The notes beneath the pieces are model-generated. The model did not search any database, had not been told where the DNA came from, and worked only from the letters and a program-made list of their open reading frames with translations. DNA of 64,000 nt from Verrucomicrobiia bacterium (lineage in GTDB: Bacteria > Verrucomicrobiota > Verrucomicrobiia > Opitutales > Cerasicoccaceae), in NCBI GenBank assembly GCA_030432235.1, contig JAUIHT010000002.1, positions 185,136 through 249,135 of the forward strand, in the 5' to 3' direction. Shown here piece by piece: positions 1-9,617 of this stretch. Numbering within the stretch: position 1 is the first letter of the stretch; the number at the start of each line of letters is the position of its first letter. The translations under genes and the position numbers were made by a program.

Positions 1-831
1 CTTCTTCTTGTAAATACACTGACTGACCGCGCGCCGCTGGATAATGGGAAGCTGCTCGAAAGGGCACTCGATGCCGAGGTCTCCCCGCGCCACCATCAGA
101 CCGTCGGCGGCGGCGATGATTTCGTCGAGGTTGGAAATGGCGCTCTGGTCCTCGATCTTGGCGATGATTTTGCCGTCAACTTCATGCTCGGCCAGAAAGC
201 GCCGGAAGATGTCGATGTCGTCGGCCTCGCGCACGAAGGACAGGGCAAAGAGCTCCACGCCTTCATCCAGGCCAATCTTGATGTCATCCTTGTCCTTGCG
301 CGTCAGGGCGGGCAAGCCCACCTTGACGCCGGGCAGGTTGATGTGACGGCGGTTACCCATGGGACCGGGGATGATTACCTCGCAGCGCACGCGATCCTTG
401 AGCACCTCAAGTATTTTCATGCGCACCAGCCCACTGTCGACCAGGAGGGTATTGCCGACATGGACGTCGTCAGCCAGTCCTGGATAGTTGACCGTTACAC
501 AACGTATCCCCTCCTCGCCCGAAGTTTCGATGCTGCCTTTGGTCAGGAAATCAAACGTCTCGCCCTGCTGTAAAACAATCGGCTCCGGCAGGTCTCCGGT
601 GCGGATTTCCGGCCCCTTGACGTCCATCATGATGGCGATGTGCCGCCCCACCCGCTCACATACCGCGCGCACACGGCGTATGGTGGTGCGGGTCCACTCA
701 TGGCTGGCGTGCGCCATGTTAAGCCGGCAGATGTCCACGCCGGCGGCGATGAGTTTTTCCAGTTTATCTTCGGACTCACTGGCGGGCCCGATGGTGAAAA
801 CGATCTTGGTGTGGCGGTAATTGAACTTCAT
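1..831 (-). CDS. pyk: Pyruvate kinase, 3' part missing at window edge
   Basis: Glycolytic enzyme converting phosphoenolpyruvate and ADP to pyruvate and ATP in the cytoplasm. The visible 277 codons start at the ATG at 831-829 ([18 protein letters not shown]) and run off the left edge. Family hallmarks are TIGPAS near residue 14, [11 protein letters not shown] around residue 40 (the family's R-N-x-S/A-H element), [10 protein letters not shown], and the metal-binding KIEDQ followed by [14 protein letters not shown] near the edge. The allosteric C-terminal domain lies outside the window. The gene is divergent from nothing on its right: the next gene, an MBL hydrolase, is on the same strand 35 bp upstream, so the two could share a transcript. 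Confidence 0.95.
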   Translation of the reverse strand, partial: MKFNYRHTKIVFTIGPASESEDKLEKLIAAGVDICRLNMAHASHEWTRTTIRRVRAVCERVGRHIAIMMDVKGPEIRTGDLPEPIVLQQGETFDFLTKGSIETSGEEGIRCVTVNYPGLADDVHVGNTLLVDSGLVRMKILEVLKDRVRCEVIIPGPMGNRRHINLPGVKVGLPALTRKDKDDIKIGLDEGVELFALSFVREADDIDIFRRFLAEHEVDGKIIAKIEDQSAISNLDEIIAAADGLMVARGDLGIECPFEQLPIIQRRAVSQCIYKKK

Positions 832-865
832 AGCAAATGGAACAAGCCTGCTACCGGGACGCGGC

Positions 866-1678
866 TCAGGCCAGACTGGAAAATGCTAGAGCAGGCATCA
901 CGCCGTTTTGAGGATCGACCACATCAATGTGGAAATTTTTACCGCCCTGTCGCAATGGGGCAAAGGTACGCTCAACACACTCCAGGCTATTGCATTCCCG
1001 ACTGAGGTGGGCCAGGTAGATGCGCTGCCAGCGCGGTTGCTCCGCCCCGGCCAGGAAGTCAAAGGCCGCATCGTTGGAGAGGTGCCCGTGGCGCCCGCGG
1101 ATGCGTTGCTTGAGCGACCAGGGCCGGGGAGACATCTCCAGCATTTCCACGTCATGGTTGGCCTCGATCACCAAGACGTCAGCGCTGTGGACCTTTTCGC
1201 TGACGAGCCGGGGCAGGTGCCCGAGGTCAGTCACCCAGGCCACGCTACGACGCGGAGAGAAGAGATCATCATGGCCGTGCTCGAAGACGTAACCGACGGG
1301 ATCATGGGCGTCATGCGGCACGGAAAACGGCGTCACGGTAAGGTCACGATAACGAAAGGCGCTGCCGGTCTCGAAAAGCTTCCAGCGGCCCTTGCGCTCC
1401 CCCAGCCGACTCTGGGCGGCAAAGGCGGTGTCGCGATTGGCGAAAAATTCTACCTTCTTGTGGCGAAGCAATCCCCGCAGGCCGGCGGTATGGTCGGAAT
1501 GCTCGTGGGTAAGGAACACCGCGTCGATGTCCTCAAGCCTTTCGCCGGACTCCTGCAGGCGTTTTCCTATCTCCCGGGCGCTGAACCCGGCATCGATCAA
1601 TACCTTGCACTCCGGCGTGCACAGCAGGGCACAATTCCCACTGCTGCTGCTGCCTAAAATTTGAAACCGAAACTCCAT
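866..1678 (-). CDS. MBL-fold metallo-hydrolase, YycJ/WalJ-like
   Basis: Metallo-beta-lactamase-fold hydrolase of about 270 residues. The N-terminal [11 protein letters not shown] and the metal-binding HxHxDH motif ([11 protein letters not shown], about residue 60) match the YycJ/WalJ group, whose members are thought to act as nucleases. Later metal ligands appear as VTDLGHLP and ANHD. The start at 1678 (MEFRF) is preferred to one nine codons upstream because it fits the family N-terminus and follows an AAGG. It lies 35 bp upstream of the pyruvate kinase gene on the same strand. The substrate cannot be told from sequence. Confidence 0.82.
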   Translation of the reverse strand: MEFRFQILGSSSSGNCALLCTPECKVLIDAGFSAREIGKRLQESGERLEDIDAVFLTHEHSDHTAGLRGLLRHKKVEFFANRDTAFAAQSRLGERKGRWKLFETGSAFRYRDLTVTPFSVPHDAHDPVGYVFEHGHDDLFSPRRSVAWVTDLGHLPRLVSEKVHSADVLVIEANHDVEMLEMSPRPWSLKQRIRGRHGHLSNDAAFDFLAGAEQPRWQRIYLAHLSRECNSLECVERTFAPLRQGGKNFHIDVVDPQNGVMPALAFSSLA

Positions 1679-1753
1679 CTGCCTTAGCCGCAGAGACTGC
1701 GTCAATCGCAGTTAAGCGGCAAGGGGATTTCTCTCCGGGAGCAAAAAAACAGC

Positions 1754-4138
1754 CTAGTTTTCTTCCAGAACTGCGGCCACCTCGCCAAGCAGCTGGTCGA
1801 GGGAAAACGGCTTGTTAATGAAATGACGCACACCCAACTTTCTGGCCCTTGTCATCGCGCCATTGTCAACTACGCCACTGATGCCGATGATTCTGACCCT
1901 CGGGTCTTTTTCGCGCAAAGCCTCAATCATGGCGGCGCCATCCATTTCCGGCATCATCATGTCGGTGATGACCGCAGATATTTCCCTGGGGCTGCCCGTA
2001 TAGGTTTCCAGCCCGTCACGGCCGTCACAGGCCAACAGCACCTGGTAGCCGTGGAACTCGAGCACCATTTTCATGCTGTCCAGGATGGTCGGTTCGTCAT
2101 CAACCACCAGAATCGTTTCACCGCTCCCCCGGGGGAGTTCCTCCTCCTGGCTATTCTCTGGCTCTACCTCCTCTTTGGTATCAGAAGAGGGCAGATATAT
2201 GCTGAAGGTGGTTCCCCTCCCGACCTCGCTGTCCACCGTAATGAAACCGCCATGGCTCTGGACGATGGAATAGGCGGTGGCCAGGCCCAGCCCGGTTCCC
2301 TTCCCGGGCTCCTTGGTCGTAAAAAACGGTTCGAAAATCCGCTTCAGATTATCCGGCAAGATGCCCTTCCCGGTATCACTGACTTTCACGAGGATGTAGT
2401 CACCTCCTTTAGCGCCAGGATTGTGACGCATCTCGACTTTGTCCAGATGGCGATTTTCGGCCCGCAAAGTCACGGTTCCGCCCTCGGGCATGGCGTCGGC
2501 CGCATTCAGGCAGATATTCATCAGTACCTGCTCGATCTGGGTCGCATCCGCGTTTATCTTCCACAGGTCTCCGTCGAGCTGAACGTCTAAAGTAATGGAA
2601 CGGGGAAGCGTCCGTCCCAGGATGCCGGTGACCGAATCAACCAACTGGTGAAAATCGACACTGCTCATATCCCGGGGTGCTCCACGGGAGAAATCCAAAA
2701 CCTGCCTCAGGATTTTAGCGCCACTCTCCACCCTTTGTTCGATGATCTTGATGGATTCCAGCTGATCCGCTGTTGGCTTCATCATACGCAACCGGTCACA
2801 ACTGAGGCGGATGGGCGTGAGCGTGTTGTTCAAGTCGTGTGCGATACCACCAGCCAGCGTGCCGATGCTTTCCATGCGTTGTGACCGCATATACTGTTCC
2901 TCAAGCTTCTTGCGCTCCGTGATATCTTCCGTGATGCCGACCACGCGCACGACCTGTCCGCTTTCGTCACTAACGGGAAGATTCTTATTATGGAGGTAAC
3001 GGATGGATCCGTCGGGCCGGATAATACGGTAGGTGTGCTCGCTGAATTGGTCGTGATTTTGCAGGTAACGCATTCTCTCCTCGCGGTCAGCCGGATGCAC
3101 CCATTCGAGAACGGCATCGAAGCTAAATCCCTGCAGCAAGCTTTCACGAGGCCGGTCATAAATCTTCTCAAAGTTCGGATTTACATAGAGCAGCTTCTTC
3201 TCAACCGCATCGAACAGCCACACAATTTGGGGCATGTTTTCCGTAATCAGGCGCAGTTGCGCTTCTCTTTCCCGTATGGCCTCCTCAAGGCGATACTTCG
3301 CCTCTCGCCGCCCCGACGTCCAGACCACCACCCCCACTGCGATAGCCGTTATTGCCACAATGAGGACGGCATCAAGACGCTCTCCAACAATACCCTCCGT
3401 GTCGAACTGCTCGATCAAACCGCCCACCAGCATGACCATGGCAATCCAGAGAACGACACTGCGCCACTCCGGCAGGTCATCACTAAACAGCCCCCCCGGT
3501 TGAACCATGGAAGCTTTCTCCTGGCGCACCGCCATCAGGCTCAGCCCCAGCATGAGATAGGAAAAACTGGTATTGAGCGAAAGGGTTGAAAAAGCAGGCA
3601 GCGCATAAAGATCCTCCACCCCATATATGTAACCGGACAGGGCGAAGAGCCCGAAAACAAGAAGGAAGGAACCAAAGACCCGGCCCGCTCGAATAAAGCC
3701 CCAGGCTATCAGCAGGATGCCGGCGCCACTCACCAGCGCAGCCACCGCTGTGGACATGGACATGCGCCCCGGGTAGGCGTCACGCGGCGTGGAAAAATCA
3801 CGCACAAACAACTCATCGACCCCCAATGAAAGGTTAGTGGCGTACTCCAATAGAGTCAGGGCAGCCACGAACATCGCCACCAGTGTCAGGGAAGACCCCA
3901 AAACCTTCGCCTTCCTGACACCACTCCAATGGCAAACGATGACCAGGCCCAGTGCCTGTAAAATGAAAACCAGGGCGGTGTTGAACTTCATCGTAGCCAA
4001 CCCGGGAATGATCGCGACGAGAAACTCGGTATGGCTCAGCCAACCGATGATATCCATGACCCCAAGCAGTAACACCACACCGGCACAAGCAACGGGAAGC
4101 ATATTGGGGCCTTGGGGAAGCTGTAAAAACTTTTTCAC
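1754..4138 (-). CDS. Membrane hybrid sensor histidine kinase with PAS and receiver domains
   Basis: A 794-residue inner-membrane signalling protein. Residues about 10-210 form a multi-helix membrane sensor region with a DELFVRDF loop that recurs in many orphan sensor kinases; two more helices follow at about 228-277. A PAS/PAC domain spans about 290-410 and ends in the usual [10 protein letters not shown]. The HisKA domain has the phospho-acceptor in GGIAHDLNN, and the HATPase domain has [20 protein letters not shown] and [12 protein letters not shown]-terminal receiver (about 675-794) has the phospho-acceptor Asp in [12 protein letters not shown]. No separate response regulator or output gene is adjacent, so its target is unknown. 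Confidence 0.93.
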   Translation of the reverse strand: MKKFLQLPQGPNMLPVACAGVVLLLGVMDIIGWLSHTEFLVAIIPGLATMKFNTALVFILQALGLVIVCHWSGVRKAKVLGSSLTLVAMFVAALTLLEYATNLSLGVDELFVRDFSTPRDAYPGRMSMSTAVAALVSGAGILLIAWGFIRAGRVFGSFLLVFGLFALSGYIYGVEDLYALPAFSTLSLNTSFSYLMLGLSLMAVRQEKASMVQPGGLFSDDLPEWRSVVLWIAMVMLVGGLIEQFDTEGIVGERLDAVLIVAITAIAVGVVVWTSGRREAKYRLEEAIREREAQLRLITENMPQIVWLFDAVEKKLLYVNPNFEKIYDRPRESLLQGFSFDAVLEWVHPADREERMRYLQNHDQFSEHTYRIIRPDGSIRYLHNKNLPVSDESGQVVRVVGITEDITERKKLEEQYMRSQRMESIGTLAGGIAHDLNNTLTPIRLSCDRLRMMKPTADQLESIKIIEQRVESGAKILRQVLDFSRGAPRDMSSVDFHQLVDSVTGILGRTLPRSITLDVQLDGDLWKINADATQIEQVLMNICLNAADAMPEGGTVTLRAENRHLDKVEMRHNPGAKGGDYILVKVSDTGKGILPDNLKRIFEPFFTTKEPGKGTGLGLATAYSIVQSHGGFITVDSEVGRGTTFSIYLPSSDTKEEVEPENSQEEELPRGSGETILVVDDEPTILDSMKMVLEFHGYQVLLACDGRDGLETYTGSPREISAVITDMMMPEMDGAAMIEALREKDPRVRIIGISGVVDNGAMTRARKLGVRHFINKPFSLDQLLGEVAAVLEEN

Positions 4139-4382
4139 TCGCCTAATTGATCGCCCATCAGGCGGGGATATTAAATTCTTTGGGATGCAGGCTGATTATA
4201 CTGTTAAATAATTTACTTGGACCTAATCAGCACGAACACACCGGGGTATATATAATTTAAACTCAATTCCCCTTGAATGAAAAGCCCGGCGGGGGTAAAA
4301 AAAGGTTAAAAACCGCACCACAACCAGCGATTCACCCCTCCCCAAAAGGACTTTCGCCAGTGTCTGGGGACAGAGACTACCC

Positions 4383-5243
4383 TTACCGTTCCCAGCGGGC
4401 GAAAAGCGACAAGGGCAGGTAGAGACCGTCGGGCTCGCGGGTCTGCACCAGTTCGCCGACACTGACATGCCCCCCGCGCGCCTTGAGCACGTCACCAACC
4501 AGGTTGCCGAGCATGAGCGAGGACGCTTCGAGGTTGTACATCGTCAAGAGTAGGAATTTCGCCTCGTCGCTGAGCAGGTCCCGGCACGCTTCCAGCAGCT
4601 CGACCACGCCCTCCTCTACCTTCCAGACCTCCCCCTTGGGCCCGCGACCAAAGGACGGCGGGTCCAGCATGATGGCATCGTAGCGGCGGCCCCGGCGATG
4701 CTCCCGCTGGACGAACTTCAGGGCGTCGTCGAGAATCCAGCGGATGGGTTTGTCGCTCAGGCCGGAAGCGTCTTGATTGGAGCGCCCCCAGGCGATGGCC
4801 GGCTTCGAGGCGTCCAGATGGGTGACCTTGGCCCCGGCTTGCGCGGCCACCAAGCTGGCCGCCCCGGTGTAACCAAATAGATTGAGCACCGAACGCGCTC
4901 CCGTGGAACCACAGTTCGATCTTAAAAAATCCCAGTGCGGAGCCTGTTCGGGGAACACGCCAAGGTGCTTCGAGCCGTTCGACAGCTTCACCTCGAAATT
5001 CACCCCATGGTAATTCAAAATCCAGCCCCCCGGGCATCCCCGCTGCTTGTCCCAACGTCCGGTTTTATCGTCGTAGGAGGCATGAGCAGCATCCCACTCG
5101 GCCTGAGGCAGCGCCGGCGGCCACCAGGCTTTGGGCTCGCTGCGAACGACGACTACCGGGCCGAAACGCTCCAGCTTGCGGCGATGCCCGCAATCCAACA
5201 ACGCATAGTCCGGCCAACCGCCGCTGAGGATTTCGATTTCCAT
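4383..5243 (-). CDS. Class I SAM-dependent rRNA methyltransferase, RlmI-like
   Basis: About 286 residues of a Rossmann-fold methyltransferase. The motif I region reads VLNLFGYTGAASLVAAQAGA, followed by THLDASKPAIAWGRSNQ, which is typical of the RlmI/YccW-type 23S rRNA cytosine-5 methyltransferases; motif IV is DAIMLDPPSFGRGPKGE. The N-terminal PUA domain of classical RlmI is absent or reduced, as in shorter SAM-methyltransferase relatives. The chosen start (MEIEILSGG at 5243) drops a 32-codon upstream extension of low-quality sequence. The gene lies 40 bp downstream of the M23 peptidase gene on the same strand. The exact target base is inference from the family. Confidence 0.8.
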   Translation of the reverse strand: MEIEILSGGWPDYALLDCGHRRKLERFGPVVVVRSEPKAWWPPALPQAEWDAAHASYDDKTGRWDKQRGCPGGWILNYHGVNFEVKLSNGSKHLGVFPEQAPHWDFLRSNCGSTGARSVLNLFGYTGAASLVAAQAGAKVTHLDASKPAIAWGRSNQDASGLSDKPIRWILDDALKFVQREHRRGRRYDAIMLDPPSFGRGPKGEVWKVEEGVVELLEACRDLLSDEAKFLLLTMYNLEASSLMLGNLVGDVLKARGGHVSVGELVQTREPDGLYLPLSLFARWER

Positions 5244-5283
5244 GCGGCGATCTTCACCGGGCAGACCGGACCCGACAAGTGAA

Positions 5284-6441
5284 TTACGCGCGACGGCGCT
5301 TTGCCCAAAGCAGCGCCCCGGCTCCGATGAGCAGGGCAAAGGTTGCCGACTCGGGCACGACGGTAAACATATTGGCGGTCTCGTTGCCCCAGATGTCGAA
5401 GGCGCTGACCTCCACGCGGTAACCGTCGGAGTCGTAGCCGTCGAGCCAGCCCTCCGGCAGCACCAGTTGGGCGGAAAAAGCGATGGCGGTATCGCCGAAG
5501 CCCAGCGGGGCTATGTAGGGATTGTCGGTGTCCTGCGAGTCGAGCAGCTCCTGCTCGGAGGCGTCGAAGCCGCTGCGCAGGTTGTAGTCCAACACGTAGG
5601 ATTTGACTACGCTGTCGTCGGACTCGTCGATGACTTCGACCTCGAAGCGGTTGAGCAGAGGCTGCTCGTCGTTGACGGTGTAGACGACCGTGAGGTCGTC
5701 ATTGGCCGTATACTCCCCGTCGGCTTCCAACGTTGGATCGTAGTCGGGATCGCCAAAGGTGTACGGGGCGAAAAACAGCATGGGATTCATATGCGGATCG
5801 AAGCCGTGCTGTGTCGTGCTCGGGTTATCGAGCTGGAAAATCAGGCTGTTGGTCGTGCCGACACGCACCTCCATATGCAGGTGATCGGCGTAATCATCGC
5901 CGCCGGAGCTGCCACTGCTACCCATCTCACCGATGTGCTGGCCGGCGGTGATCAGGGTCCCCACACCACCATTGTCCTTGGCCGCCGTCCAGCCGCTGAC
6001 GATGTCGTCGGTGCTGGTGCCGTTGCCACCGACCTCGTCGTCCCAAAGGTGCATGTAATAGGTGTAGTAGTGGTCGTAGCTGTTACCGTTGATCGTCATG
6101 GTGCTGTCGAAATCGTGCCGCAGGATGACCGTATTGCCTCCTCCGGAGAAAACACGGTACTCCCAGAAGACCCCGTCAGTCACCGCCAGGATGTTATCGC
6201 CCTCGGTGCCGTCGATATCGATGCCCCGGTGGAAGTCGTAGTTGTCCGTGGAGGACTGGATGCGCGGCCCGAAGGCGGACTCGACATCGTCATAGGTCAT
6301 GCCATCCACAGGTAGATTCGTCGAGCCATGGAGCCCCTGGAAGAAGCTTTGCAGACTCGCGTACTCCGAGGTGGAAACGAGGGCACGGGCGGTCACGCAG
6401 GTGACCAGCAGACCCAGCAGGTAAAAGGCAGAATGACGCAT
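5284..6441 (-). CDS. Secreted M23-family metallopeptidase with PEP-CTERM tail
   Basis: A 385-residue exported protein: signal peptide (MRHSAFYLLGLLVTCVTARA), then a LysM-free M23/LytM peptidase domain with zinc ligands in HRGIDIDG and the HLHMEVR (HxH) motif. M23 enzymes cleave peptidoglycan cross-bridges or related peptides outside the cytoplasm. After an Ig-like or beta-rich spacer the protein ends in VPESATFALLIGAGALLWAK plus RRRA, a PEP-CTERM signal: PEP-type motif, membrane helix and basic end. This would be cut by an exosortase encoded elsewhere. The start at 6441 is preferred over one 12 codons upstream because it begins the signal peptide. Confidence 0.87.
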   Translation of the reverse strand: MRHSAFYLLGLLVTCVTARALVSTSEYASLQSFFQGLHGSTNLPVDGMTYDDVESAFGPRIQSSTDNYDFHRGIDIDGTEGDNILAVTDGVFWEYRVFSGGGNTVILRHDFDSTMTINGNSYDHYYTYYMHLWDDEVGGNGTSTDDIVSGWTAAKDNGGVGTLITAGQHIGEMGSSGSSGGDDYADHLHMEVRVGTTNSLIFQLDNPSTTQHGFDPHMNPMLFFAPYTFGDPDYDPTLEADGEYTANDDLTVVYTVNDEQPLLNRFEVEVIDESDDSVVKSYVLDYNLRSGFDASEQELLDSQDTDNPYIAPLGFGDTAIAFSAQLVLPEGWLDGYDSDGYRVEVSAFDIWGNETANMFTVVPESATFALLIGAGALLWAKRRRA

Positions 6442-6570
6442 ACGCAAAGCCGGAAGAGAATGCCAGATAAGCAGCAACAGTCAATGTCCATTAATGCTGC
6501 TAATGCGTTTTAACAAAGGCTTCACAAACGCATTCTGGCCTCATCCAACGCCGGATCCGGGCACAAAAGA

Positions 6571-6666
6571 GGCCAGGCACCCTACGGCACACGCAAATCC
6601 TGGTTACCCTTGCTGCCTTCCGGCCCTGGGGGAGTTCACCGGCTTGTCGTTGCATAGGACCCGGCC
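6571..6666 (-). ncRNA. ffs: Bacterial small signal recognition particle RNA (4.5S type)
   Basis: Read on the minus strand, the central conserved SRP domain IV is plain: CCCAGGGCCGGAAGGCAGCA followed by AGGGTAACCAGG, with the GGAAG tetraloop region that binds Ffh. The following GCGTGTGCCG block also matches the bacterial 4.5S RNA. The ends GGCCGGGTCC and GGTGCCTGGCC pair to close the hairpin, giving about 96 nt. A short T-run follows the 3' end (TCTTTTG). The RNA lies alone between the M23 peptidase gene and ald. Ends are inferred from pairing and may be off by a few bases. Confidence 0.93.
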
Positions 6667-6725
6667 GAAGAGAAACGTCGCACAGCCGCCGGAACGTTTC
6701 AACCCCTAATTTGACTTTGGGGTTT

Positions 6726-7820
6726 TCAGGTCTGAGTCAACTCCGGCAGGGATGCCGCCACCTCGTCGTGCTTCAGCTTGCCATCGTGGGTGTTCAGGCC
6801 ACGGGCCAAAGCGGCATTACGGCGGCAAGCCTCCTCCCAACCCAGGTCGGCAATCTGCAAGGCGAATGGCAGCGTCGAATTGGCCAGCGCCTGGGTCGCA
6901 GTCCGGGCATAGGCACCGGGCATGTTGGTCACGCAGTAGTGCAGCACCTCCTCCTCGAAGAACGTGGGCTGGTCGTGGGTGGTGGGCCGCGATGTCTCGG
7001 CGCAACCGCCCTGGTCGATGGCGATGTCCACGAAAACGGAACCGGGGCGCATCAGCTGCAGCATCTCCCGGTTGATAAGCTTGGGCGCGCGGCTGCCGGG
7101 AATCAGTACCGCCCCGATGAGCAAATCCACCCGGGGCAGTGCCTCCATGAGGTTATATTCGTTGGAAAACAGCGTGTGGACGGTCGACTGTAGATTGAGG
7201 TCCAGCATGCGCATCTTTTCGTGATCTATCTCCAGGATGGTGACATCGGCCCCCAGCCCCTGAGCCATGCGACAGGCGTTGACCCCCGCGGTACCGCCTC
7301 CAAGAATAAGCACCCGGCCCGGCAAAACCCCCGGCACGCCCCCCAGCAGGATGCCTTTGCCGCCCTGCGGAGTCGACAGGTGATACGCCCCCACGATGCT
7401 GGACATGCGGCCGGCGATTTCACTCATGGGCTCCAGCAGCGGCAGCCGCTTGCCCTCCTGCACCGTCTCGTAGGCAATGGCCGTGACCCCCTTCTCCAAC
7501 AGGGTGCGGGCCAGTGCGGGCACCGCCGCCAAATGCAGGTAGGTGAATAAAATCAATCCTGGACGAAGGCGCCCATACTCGGACTCCACCGGTTCCTTGA
7601 CCTTCATGATCATGTCGGCCTGGCCCCAGACTTCGTCCGCGCTGTCGATCAGCGAAGCTCCCGCCTCGACATAGGCCGCATCGGCAAACCCACTGCCCAG
7701 GCCCGCCCCCGACTGCAGCAATATGCGGTGCCCGCGCGATGTCAGGGTTTTGACCCCGGCAGGGGTCGCCGCCACGCGGTTTTCCTTGTTCTTCACTTCT
7801 GTTGGGATGCCGATAATCAT
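6726..7820 (-). CDS. ald: Alanine dehydrogenase
   Basis: NAD-dependent enzyme that interconverts L-alanine and pyruvate plus ammonia. The 364-residue length and the N-terminus [20 protein letters not shown] match the family. The substrate-site lysine is in [12 protein letters not shown], the NAD-binding Rossmann loop is [20 protein letters not shown], and a [19 protein letters not shown] block near the C-terminus is typical. The gene stands alone on the minus strand, with an inverted repeat (7879-7898) about 60 bp upstream that could be a regulator site. It is a likely link between nitrogen assimilation and pyruvate metabolism. Confidence 0.95.
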   Translation of the reverse strand: MIIGIPTEVKNKENRVAATPAGVKTLTSRGHRILLQSGAGLGSGFADAAYVEAGASLIDSADEVWGQADMIMKVKEPVESEYGRLRPGLILFTYLHLAAVPALARTLLEKGVTAIAYETVQEGKRLPLLEPMSEIAGRMSSIVGAYHLSTPQGGKGILLGGVPGVLPGRVLILGGGTAGVNACRMAQGLGADVTILEIDHEKMRMLDLNLQSTVHTLFSNEYNLMEALPRVDLLIGAVLIPGSRAPKLINREMLQLMRPGSVFVDIAIDQGGCAETSRPTTHDQPTFFEEEVLHYCVTNMPGAYARTATQALANSTLPFALQIADLGWEEACRRNAALARGLNTHDGKLKHDEVAASLPELTQT

Positions 7821-7878
7821 GCGCGTAGAGTTAGGTTGCTGAGACTATTAGATAAGCATTTTTGAAACCACCGGCAAT

Positions 7879-7898
7879 ATATGAATACGAATTCATAT
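7879..7898. promoter_or_regulatory. Inverted repeat upstream of ald
   Basis: ATATGAAT-ACGA-ATTCATAT: perfect 8-bp arms with a 4-nt spacer, 59 bp upstream of the ald start codon, in an AT-rich stretch between ald (minus) and the permease gene (plus). Size and position fit a dimeric regulator site. The regulator is unknown. Confidence 0.35.
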
Positions 7899-8027
7899 CG
7901 GTCAATCACTTGTTTCGCGTTCTGGAAAAAGAAAAAGGAGATCGTTGGTAGCGATTGACGACTTTACTCCCGCGCCGGGGAGGCCCACACTGCGCGCATC
8001 CTTTTACATCGATACATATTCCGGCAG

Positions 8028-9131
8028 GTGCTGCTGTCGACCGTGATGGCGGTGGGGCTGTTCGTCTTCGTGCTGGTAGCGGGCAATGCCATGCGCGAAG
8101 TACTGGGCCTGCTCGCTTCCGGACGGCTGGGCTGGGGACTGTTCGCCTACCTGATGGCCATTCTCATTCCCGGCGTCATCCCCTACGCCCTGCCCCTCGG
8201 GCTGCTGTTTGCGACCCTGCTGGTGCTGGGACGCCTCTCCGCCCAGAGCGAAATCCTGGCCATGAAGGCCGCCGGGCTGAGCCTCTGGCGCATCTGCGCC
8301 CCCATCCTGCTGCTGGCCGTCCTCGGCACCGCACTGGCGCTCATTATCGGTTTTTACTACGCGCCACTGGCTGACAGCACCTACAAGCGCACCCTGGCCA
8401 ACGTCATCCGGGAGGACCCCATCCGCTTCATCCAGCCGCGGACGTTCATCAGCGAGTTCCCGGGATATGTCATCTTTGTCGATTCACGGGACGGCGGACA
8501 GATCAATGACGTCAAGGTATGGGAGCTGAACGAGGCCCAGATGGTCCAAAAGTACCTGACCGGCGAATACGGCACCTTCGAGTACGACACCGAGCGCGAC
8601 TCGATCATCCTGACGCTGTTCAACGTCAAGGGGGAGCTGCGTGATGACGACGATCCGGAGGATTTTTCCGTCCACCCGCCGGTTGCGAACAGCGAAAAAG
8701 CTTCGTTCAAGCTATCCCTCGAAGAAATCCTGGGGAAGCGCGACAGCAGCCGGAAGCTGTCCCTCATGACGCTCGACGAGCTGTTGGCCCTGCGGCAGGA
8801 CTACGCCGCCGAGGAGCAAGCCGGCGACGCCGAGGGCTTCACCAAACGCATCGAGGTGCAGTCGGCCCTGCAGAAGAAGATCGCGTTCTCGTTTTCAGTC
8901 TTCTCGCTCTGCGTGTTCGCCATCCCCCTGGGCATCAAAGCCTCCCGCTCAGAGACCTATGCCAACTTCGCCATCGCCCTGGCCCTGGCCATGGCCTACT
9001 TCATGTTGACCATTGTCATTTCCTGGGTGGACAAACAGCCCGCCCTGCGACCCGATTTGCTTATCTGGATACCCAATTTCATCTTCCAGGCCCTCGGCTT
9101 CGGCCTGCTCTGGCGCGCCAATCGGCACTAA
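8028..9131 (+). CDS. LptF/LptG family lipopolysaccharide-export permease (5' end uncertain)
   Basis: A YjgP/YjgQ (LptF/LptG) type permease: three N-terminal membrane helices, a large periplasmic beta-jellyroll region (about residues 115-240), and three C-terminal helices ending in a QALGFGLLWRANRH tail. Members form the inner-membrane part of the LPS export ABC transporter. The first usable start in frame is GTG at 8028, but homologous sequence begins before it: the frame upstream reads ILLHRYIFRQ, the usual LptF N-terminus, and is open back to 7959 with no ATG, GTG or TTG. A good ribosome site (AAAAAGGAG, 7932-7940) fits only starts in another frame, so a short indel or an unusual start is likely. 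No LptB or partner gene is nearby. Confidence 0.85.
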   Translation: MLLSTVMAVGLFVFVLVAGNAMREVLGLLASGRLGWGLFAYLMAILIPGVIPYALPLGLLFATLLVLGRLSAQSEILAMKAAGLSLWRICAPILLLAVLGTALALIIGFYYAPLADSTYKRTLANVIREDPIRFIQPRTFISEFPGYVIFVDSRDGGQINDVKVWELNEAQMVQKYLTGEYGTFEYDTERDSIILTLFNVKGELRDDDDPEDFSVHPPVANSEKASFKLSLEEILGKRDSSRKLSLMTLDELLALRQDYAAEEQAGDAEGFTKRIEVQSALQKKIAFSFSVFSLCVFAIPLGIKASRSETYANFAIALALAMAYFMLTIVISWVDKQPALRPDLLIWIPNFIFQALGFGLLWRANRH

Positions 9132-9144
9132 GCTGCGGCTACTC

Positions 9145-9167
9145 GGTGCGTGACCGCACGGGACAAT
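9145..9167 (+). repeat. Dispersed hairpin repeat, copy 1
   Basis: Contains GTGCGTGACCGCAC, a 5-bp stem (GTGCG/CGCAC) with a TGAC loop, followed by GGGACAAT. It fills the gap between the convergent permease gene and the 124-residue minus-strand gene. Further copies are at 16142, 26660 and, inverted, 50794. Confidence 0.75.
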
Positions 9168-9170
9168 CTC

Positions 9171-9545
9171 TCAGCCAGCCAACTGCCACAGAATCACGAC
9201 GACGAGCACCAGCGCGGTGCTCAAGGCCAGCAAGCTGACCGCTCGCAGACGGCGCTGGGCAACCTCGAGTGCGTTGGAGCTGCGCACCACATCCTCGGCC
9301 AGCGATTCGAGAAGCTCGGCCTGACGAACCTCCAGCGCCTCCAGCTCATCCAGGCGTTTTTCCAACTGCGCGATGCGCTCCTCATCCGACAGAGGCTCCG
9401 CCGAAACCTCGACCACCTTACGGCTCTTGCGCCAGGTCTGGAGCTTCTTCAGCAACGCCAAAGCCTCCTCGCGGTGATCGTAGGCGAATTTCGCCGCCTC
9501 GGCCGCCAAGGCGATTTTGGACACGCTTTTCAGTTTGCTCAACAC
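9171..9545 (-). CDS. Small coiled-coil protein with C-terminal membrane helix
   Basis: A 124-residue protein of unknown function. It has a helical N-terminal part (ALAAEAAKFAYDHREEALAL), a charged coiled-coil stretch at about 52-95 (ERIAQLEKRLDELEALEVRQ), and a single membrane helix at the C-terminus (LLALSTALVLVVVILWQLAG), suggesting a tail-anchored inner-membrane protein. Codon usage resembles the neighbours. The family is not recognised. It converges on the permease gene with only the hairpin repeat between them. Confidence 0.6.
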   Translation of the reverse strand: MLSKLKSVSKIALAAEAAKFAYDHREEALALLKKLQTWRKSRKVVEVSAEPLSDEERIAQLEKRLDELEALEVRQAELLESLAEDVVRSSNALEVAQRRLRAVSLLALSTALVLVVVILWQLAG

Positions 9546-9583
9546 CCGAACATGCTATGCGGCCACTTGCCGTTCGGTAAACA

Positions 9584-9617
9584 TGAAAAAGCCCCCGGGA
9601 TTGCTCCCGGAGGCTTT
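9584..9617 (-). terminator. Rho-independent terminator, leftward
   Basis: On the minus strand a GC-rich stem (AAGCCTCCGGGA / TCCCGGGGGCTT with one mismatch, GCAA loop) is followed by a T-run (CTTTTTC). It ends leftward transcription coming from the 9.6-10.8 kb region, where no clear protein gene exists. Confidence 0.75.

Noticed and set aside
5242..6315. Long plus-strand open frame (357 codons) opposite the M23 peptidase
   Set aside because: Low-complexity Val/Ala/Asp/Gly composition typical of the antisense of a GC-rich gene; the minus strand has a signal peptide, peptidase motifs and PEP-CTERM tail.
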